Assembly (NCBI GenBank): GCA_020628095.1
Contig: JAHDFP010000001.1
Coordinates: forward strand, 248,001 to 312,000
DNA from: Saprospiraceae bacterium
GTDB taxonomy: Bacteria; Bacteroidota; Bacteroidia; Chitinophagales; Saprospiraceae
Length of the DNA stretch: 64,000 bases
Direction: 5' to 3'
Shown here: in pieces, positions 59,601-64,000 of the stretch
How positions within the stretch are numbered: the first letter of the stretch is position 1
How the letters are laid out: each line of letters opens with the position of its first letter
Notes under the pieces: generated by a model
Seen by the model: only the letters and a program-made list of their open reading frames with translations
Database searches by the model: none
Told to the model about the DNA's origin: nothing
Program-made: the position numbers and the translations under genes

Positions 59601-61159
59601 GCGGTGACAAACTGCTTTTCTATTTCCTCCAGGGTACGACCCTTGGTTTCGGGTAAAATTTTCAAAAGGATCAAAAAAGCCAACAAAGCAAAACCCATGT
59701 ATATTATAAAAGTCATAGAAGCCCCAAACGTCTCCAGTTGCCAAGGAAAAAACTGCACTACTAAATAAGAAGTCAAACTATTAATACCACCAACAAATGA
59801 AATAGCAATTGCTCTTATCACATTAGGGAATATCTCAGATAACAACACCCACATAATGGGTCCTAATGAAAAAGCAAAACATGCCACAACACCCAGTATC
59901 CCAATCAACAATAAGATGGCATTAAGGTCACCTGCCGCTTGGATAAGATCGCCTTTTACCAATGCACCATCAGCAAAACCAAATTCCTTATTAATAGCCT
60001 CGGTAAACTCAACAGCGCTATCAAAAATCTTATCTGTCAGATTACTCAACTTCGCTCTATCTATATCCCCTCGCAAAGTAGAAATCTTCTCAGGGCTTAA
60101 CTTATAGGTAGCTTGATTAAACCCATAAGCTACTAACCCTAGAAAGAAAGCCATCCCAAAAAGACCTGTCAACAATAACGGTCTGCGTCCAATTCTATCA
60201 ATAAGAAATATAGCGATCAGCGTAAAAATAACATTAATCAATCCGATCCATATAGACTGCGCAAACGCTGCGTCAGTACCTATACCCGTCCTCTCGAATA
60301 TATTAGTCGCATAAAAAAGTACGGCATTAAAACCAGTGGCCATCTGAGCCACACCAAGCACTACGCCCAACAATATGACGAATCTATAATTCTTAGAAAA
60401 CAAATTCTTGATCCCCACCACTGTAGAATTCTCATTCGACTTATCCTGACTTAATGACTGGATAATCTCTTCCTTAATTAACTCGGCCTTATCTCCATTA
60501 AAGTTTCGTAATACATCCAATCCTTCTTGTTCTCTGCCTTTAGAAAATAACCATCTTGGGCTATGCGGTATAAGGAAAAGTAAAATAAAATATAGCAATG
60601 CAGGCACTATTTCTAGTCCAAGCATCCACCGCCATAAGTTACCATCTAATCCCATATATGATGCAAAAGCGGAAGCGCTCTGTGCTAAATCATTCAGAAA
60701 ATAATTAGAAAAAAAAGCAGCTGAAAACCCTGTCACTATTGCGAGCTGATTAACGGATACCATACGTCCGCGGTAATGAGAAGGAACCGTCTCAGCAATA
60801 TACATCGGCACCAACACTAAAGCTGCCCCAAAAGCAAAACCACCTATAAATCTTGCCACCCATAGCATTGTATAAGACACTGCCATAGCCGAGGCCATAG
60901 CCGAAAAGGTATATAGTACCGCTACTAATATCAAAACCCGCTTTCTACTCCATCTATTGCTAAGCGGTCCTGCGATAAGCATAGCAATCGCAGATGATAA
61001 AGTTACACAAGAACCTACCCATCCTAACTGTAGTGAGGACAGATCGAACTCTGTCGTAATCAAATTATTGACACCAGATATAACCGCTGCATCAAACCCA
61101 AAAAGAAAACCTCCTAAAGAGACTATACTTGCTATAAATAAGCTGCGCTTTTTGTTCAT
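59597..61159 (-). CDS. xylE: Sugar:proton symporter, XylE-like MFS
   Basis: A 12-helix MFS sugar porter of 520 residues. Signatures: G-F-L-F-G-F-D-A-A-V-I-S-G at the first helix, N-R-W-S-R-K-R between helices 2 and 3, P-M-Y-I-A-E at helix 4, P-H-S-P-R-W-L-F, and P-E-T-K-G-R-T-L at the end. An extra 60-residue loop with several E, K and D (about 355-415) lies between helices 9 and 10. Xylose is the probable substrate given xylA and xylB upstream. TTTG lies exactly 7 bp before the ATG, inside the short gap from the Gfo/Idh gene. The stop overlaps the GH43 start by 4 bp. Confidence 0.88.
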   Translation of the reverse strand: MNKKRSLFIASIVSLGGFLFGFDAAVISGVNNLITTEFDLSSLQLGWVGSCVTLSSAIAMLIAGPLSNRWSRKRVLILVAVLYTFSAMASAMAVSYTMLWVARFIGGFAFGAALVLVPMYIAETVPSHYRGRMVSVNQLAIVTGFSAAFFSNYFLNDLAQSASAFASYMGLDGNLWRWMLGLEIVPALLYFILLFLIPHSPRWLFSKGREQEGLDVLRNFNGDKAELIKEEIIQSLSQDKSNENSTVVGIKNLFSKNYRFVILLGVVLGVAQMATGFNAVLFYATNIFERTGIGTDAAFAQSIWIGLINVIFTLIAIFLIDRIGRRPLLLTGLFGMAFFLGLVAYGFNQATYKLSPEKISTLRGDIDRAKLSNLTDKIFDSAVEFTEAINKEFGFADGALVKGDLIQAAGDLNAILLLIGILGVVACFAFSLGPIMWVLLSEIFPNVIRAIAISFVGGINSLTSYLVVQFFPWQLETFGASMTFIIYMGFALLAFLILLKILPETKGRTLEEIEKQFVTA

Positions 61160-61176
61160 GATACGACAAAGTTCTA

Positions 61177-62151
61177 TTATTCGAAAGGATACCTAAGGCC
61201 TATCTTTTCTCTTATGCGATCCGTGATGGAGATTAGCTCAAGACTATTCTGATGTGTCCATTTATCAGATTCTGTTCGACCTTCTTTGAGGCATCGGTGG
61301 CACTCTATAATTTCGTGCGCATACCCGTGTCCAATTTTTTTTATTTGATAGACTGTGTCTTCTTCATCACTATTAGTCACAGTAAATCCTTCAGAAGAAT
61401 GCCAAACAGAATCCAAAGTAATTCTCCCCTTAGTACCATGAATTTTGGCTTTCATATCTGACCTTGATCTAAAGCCCGTCATCGCATAAGCCAATCCCTC
61501 ATCATAAGTAAATATGGACATGGTCTGAAGATCAGCACCTGTCTCATGAAAAATAGCACTTGAATCAATTTTCTTCGGGATGCCCATCAGGTTATAACAG
61601 AGAAAAACAGGGTACACACCCATATCCATCAAAGCACCGCCGGCCAGATCCATATTGAGCATTCGACTTTCTGCTGAATCATCTCTGTAAAAACTAAAAT
61701 CTACATTTATATAATTTACAGCTCCAATCTCTCCAGCTGAGATAAGTTCGGTTACTTTATTATACACGGGATTAAACCGAGTCCAAAAAGCCTCCATCAG
61801 AAAGGTCTTATTATCTCTACTAGCTTGGATCATATTTTTGACACCCGTCGTATTAACCGCTATTGGCTTTTCGCATAAGACAGCTTGTTTATTCTTTAGT
61901 GCCATAATAGAAAGCGCCTCATGATAATTATGTGGTGTGGCAATGTAAACAATATCTACATTACTGTCATTAAACAGAGCTTCATAAGAACCATAGGCTG
62001 CCTTCGCATCATAAGTATCACTAAACTCCTGAGCCTTAGACATGCTTCTGGAAGCCACCGCATATAGTTCTCCGTCATCTACAAGCTGTAAGTCCTGAGC
62101 AAACTTATGTGCTATGTTTCCCAATCCTACAATGCCCCATCTTATTTTCAT
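61177..62151 (-). CDS. Gfo/Idh/MocA-family oxidoreductase
   Basis: An NAD(P)-dependent sugar or polyol dehydrogenase, 324 residues. The Rossmann motif is G-I-V-G-L-G-N-I-A (about 6-14), then Y-I-A-T-P-H-N-Y-H and the conserved C-E-K-P-I-A (about 92-97) where the Lys is catalytic. The C-terminal alpha/beta domain includes D-M-G-V-Y-P-V (about 179-185). Possible activities include D-xylose dehydrogenase or 1,5-anhydro-fructose reductase; the sequence does not decide. Its place between xylA and the sugar porter suggests a xylose- or arabinose-related role. Confidence 0.87.
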   Translation of the reverse strand: MKIRWGIVGLGNIAHKFAQDLQLVDDGELYAVASRSMSKAQEFSDTYDAKAAYGSYEALFNDSNVDIVYIATPHNYHEALSIMALKNKQAVLCEKPIAVNTTGVKNMIQASRDNKTFLMEAFWTRFNPVYNKVTELISAGEIGAVNYINVDFSFYRDDSAESRMLNMDLAGGALMDMGVYPVFLCYNLMGIPKKIDSSAIFHETGADLQTMSIFTYDEGLAYAMTGFRSRSDMKAKIHGTKGRITLDSVWHSSEGFTVTNSDEEDTVYQIKKIGHGYAHEIIECHRCLKEGRTESDKWTHQNSLELISITDRIREKIGLRYPFE

Positions 62152-62186
62152 ATTATCATTCTATTCTATGCACCAAGTTAATACTC

Positions 62187-63500
62187 TTAGATGTGATCGT
62201 TGATAATATTTTCTAGCAACTCTTGCCTTCCGCTTATCTGACTTGGTTCTCCATTTTTATGAGCGATGTTAGCCAGTTGATTGAGTGTCATTTTTTTAGA
62301 TTCGAATTTCTTACCGGCTCCCTTGTCGAAAGAGCCATAACGTGTTTTTCTGATTTTCTTATAATCAGAATTTTTTAATATCGACTCTGCCGTGAGTAAG
62401 GCCCTAGCAAAAGCGTCCATACCTCCTATGTGTGCATAAAAAACATCCACAAGATCTGTAGAGTTTCTTCTCGTCTTGGCATCAAAATTAATTCCACCGC
62501 CCTTGAGTCCACCAGCTTCTAAAAATACAAGCATGGCTTCCGTTAGCTCGTAGAGATCTATCGGAAACTGATCCGTGTCCCAGCCGTTTTGATAATCACC
62601 TCTATTGGCATCCATAGAGCCTAAGGCGTTACCGTTTGCCGCTACTTGTAATTCGTGTGCGAATGTATGTGCAGCCAAGGTCGCATGATTGACTTCTATG
62701 TTGATTTTGAAATCATCTAACAAATCATACTCTCTTAAAAAACCCAGCACGGTGGCGCAATCAAAATCGTACTGATGCTTAGAAGGTTCCATCGGCTTAG
62801 GTTCTATAAAAAAACAACCCTTGAATCCTTGCTTACGTGCGTAGTCCTTTGCCATGTGCAGAAATCTCGCCAGATGCTCCTGCTCTCTTTTCATATCAGT
62901 ATTAAGCAAAGACATATACCCTTCTCTACCGCCCCAGAATACATAATTCTCTCCTTTTAGTTTCATCGTTATATCCAGTGCATTTTTGACCTGTGCTCCA
63001 GCGTATGCAACTACGTTAAAGTCTGGATTGGTCGCTGCACCGTTCATATATCTCGGATGGCTAAATAGATTGGCTGTACCCCACAAGACCTTCTTTCCTG
63101 TACCTCTCATTATGCTCTTGAGATAATCCGATACCTCGTCTAATCGCTTCCGAGATGTTTTAAGATCAGGACCCTCTTCTACAAGATCAAAATCATGAAA
63201 ACAATAATAGTCTATACCGATTTTAGTTAGAAACTCTAGTGCCGCATCTGCTTTGGCTTTGGCGCGCTCTATTGGCGTTTTGAAATTGTTCCATGGAAAC
63301 TCCTTAGTTCCTGGTCCAAAAGGATCTCCACCAGTATTAGTAAAAGTATGCCAATAAGCCGCTGCAAACTTGAAATGCTTAGCCATCGTCTTTCCCATAA
63401 CCTTTTTGGTAGGATCATAGTACTTGAAGGCTAAAGGGTTCTTTGATTTTTTGCCTTCGTACTTTATCTTTTTTATGTTCTTGAAATATTCTGTTTTCAA
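62187..63500 (-). CDS. xylA: Xylose isomerase
   Basis: Metal-dependent isomerase converting D-xylose to D-xylulose, 437 residues from TTG 63500. Homologues begin K-x-Y-F-K-N-I-x-K-I-K-Y-E-G; here TTG precedes K-T-E-Y-F-K-N, 15 nt after the xylB stop. An ATG at 63551 would overlap xylB by 37 bp and add an unmatched tail. Catalytic and metal residues: His in Y-C-F-H-D-F-D (about 97-103), F-I-E-P-K-P (about 229-234), E-V-N-H-A-T (about 263-268) and G-S-M-D-A-N-R-G-D (about 290-298). Class II enzyme by length and N-terminus. Confidence 0.96.
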   Translation of the reverse strand: MKTEYFKNIKKIKYEGKKSKNPLAFKYYDPTKKVMGKTMAKHFKFAAAYWHTFTNTGGDPFGPGTKEFPWNNFKTPIERAKAKADAALEFLTKIGIDYYCFHDFDLVEEGPDLKTSRKRLDEVSDYLKSIMRGTGKKVLWGTANLFSHPRYMNGAATNPDFNVVAYAGAQVKNALDITMKLKGENYVFWGGREGYMSLLNTDMKREQEHLARFLHMAKDYARKQGFKGCFFIEPKPMEPSKHQYDFDCATVLGFLREYDLLDDFKINIEVNHATLAAHTFAHELQVAANGNALGSMDANRGDYQNGWDTDQFPIDLYELTEAMLVFLEAGGLKGGGINFDAKTRRNSTDLVDVFYAHIGGMDAFARALLTAESILKNSDYKKIRKTRYGSFDKGAGKKFESKKMTLNQLANIAHKNGEPSQISGRQELLENIINDHI

Positions 63501-63514
63501 TGTTTGTGTATTAT

Positions 63515-64000
63515 TTATGATTTTAAAATTATTTCTAAGTCTTTCTCCCAATCAGAAAATGCCTGAGCATATTCCTCATTCGTATTATTAGGATAGACAC
63601 TCTTGACTATATGATGTCCATTAAAGGCTTCTGATAGTCCATCGTAGACATTGATGGCAATGCCTGCCGCCTTTGCTGCACCGACCGAACCTGTGGTTTC
63701 GATGAGGTCAATGGGACAATTGATCAGATTGCTGATTGTCTGACTGAATACATTGGATTGGAATAAATTATCATTACCCACCTTTAACCTTTGTATATCC
63801 ATGCCTAAGTCAGAAAACATTTTTATACCATAGACAAAAGAAAAAGCAATGCCCTCCAATGCTGCCCTATAAAAATGCGCTCTGGTGTGTCTATTGAATT
63901 GTAAATTTTTGATCTGCGCCCCTGGGTTCTGATTCCCTAACATCCGCTCTGCACCATTACCAAATGGGATAATCCGTATCCCATCTGAGCCTACTGGAAT
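63515..64000 (-). CDS. xylB: Xylulokinase, 5'-truncated by the window edge
   Basis: The C-terminal 161 residues of a FGGY-family kinase phosphorylating D-xylulose. The frame is open to base 64000, so the start lies outside the window. Visible: [14 protein letters not shown], the R[18 protein letters not shown] region equivalent, and the ATP-site [12 protein letters not shown] (about 50-60 residues from the C-terminus). It is 14 bp upstream of xylA on the same strand, the standard xylBA arrangement. Enzyme class is certain; the sugar is deduced from xylA. Confidence 0.9.
   Translation of the reverse strand: MPVGSDGIRIIPFGNGAERMLGNQNPGAQIKNLQFNRHTRAHFYRAALEGIAFSFVYGIKMFSDLGMDIQRLKVGNDNLFQSNVFSQTISNLINCPIDLIETTGSVGAAKAAGIAINVYDGLSEAFNGHHIVKSVYPNNTNEEYAQAFSDWEKDLEIILKS

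Noticed and set aside
59601-59744. N-terminal extension of the GH43 gene into the sugar-porter gene
   Set aside because: The extension reads the porter's 3' coding sequence in another frame; the conserved GH43 start N-P-I-I-R-G-F-N-P-D-P follows ATG 59600.
63501-63551. ATG-initiated N-terminal extension of xylA overlapping xylB
   Set aside because: Homologues begin at the position of TTG 63500; the extension has no similarity to xylose isomerases and would overlap xylB by 37 bp.

Overview
This window is ordinary chromosomal DNA of a Bacteroidota bacterium, most likely a marine or environmental member of the Saprospiria/Chitinophagia side of the phylum. The genus cannot be fixed from sequence reading alone. 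The evidence is a type IX secretion (T9SS) substrate with a CHU_C-type C-terminal domain next to a PorP/SprF partner, a PorV/PorQ-family protein, a short primary sigma factor in an rpsO-pnp-rpoD block, DUF3276 and DUF4199 proteins, a ComEC without a beta-lactamase domain, a fused MsrA-MsrB, and repeated matches to the Bacteroidota -7 box TAnnTTTG. Base composition is AT-rich, roughly 60% AT by eye. I saw no rRNA, tRNA, CRISPR array, insertion sequence or prophage gene. Coding density is very high and no gap clearly exceeds 300 bp.

Layout. 1-6.3 kb: 3' part of holA, a small membrane protein, a PorV/PorQ-family barrel, a LON-substrate-binding protein, type II NADH dehydrogenase and signal peptide peptidase SppA. 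6.6-12.5 kb: a 1632-residue SprB-like surface protein (choice-of-anchor L, P-domain-like, nine SprB-like repeats, CHU_C) and its SprF partner. 12.6-21.2 kb: PlsC, MsrAB, ComEC and a ComEA-like HhH protein, an ABC exporter, a PUR-type DUF3276 protein, two ExbD proteins and a double-CDGSH protein. 21.2-28.1 kb (minus strand): degenerate Nudix-like protein, an odd acidic secreted repeat protein, a membrane-anchored protein, rpoD, pnp, rpsO and two lipoproteins. 28.3-35.8 kb: envelope genes lptD, amidase and mlaD, interrupted by three minus-strand lipoprotein genes of unknown function, then rpsT.

36-45.3 kb: sucA with an elaborate leader, an outer-membrane protein gene lacking a normal start codon, a TMTC-like GT-C/TPR protein, dprA, a lipoprotein alkaline phosphatase, tag and a methyltransferase. 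45.4-48.2 kb: an exbB-exbD-exbD-tonB energy-transduction cluster. 48.3-58 kb: a hydroxyacid dehydrogenase (SerA-like), an FKBP lipoprotein, a DUF4199/glycosyltransferase/hydrolase operon, a HEAT-like protein, metG, a DinB-like protein and a PaiB-like protein. 58-64 kb (minus strand): a xylose/xylo-oligosaccharide operon (xylB, xylA, Gfo/Idh oxidoreductase, sugar porter, GH43 xylosidase) running in from beyond the right edge.

Themes. The genes describe an aerobic heterotroph with T9SS-dependent surface adhesins or gliding-type motility, potential natural transformation (ComEC, ComEA-like and DprA all present) and pentose use. I found no strong case for a completely new defence or mobile system. 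The best leads are: start codons placed exactly 7 nt after a -7 box (leaderless mRNAs); a shared GC-rich discriminator at two ribosomal-protein promoters; the nested inverted repeats in front of sucA; the paralogous lipoprotein island between the amidase and mlaD; and an outer-membrane protein gene whose signal peptide has no canonical start codon.
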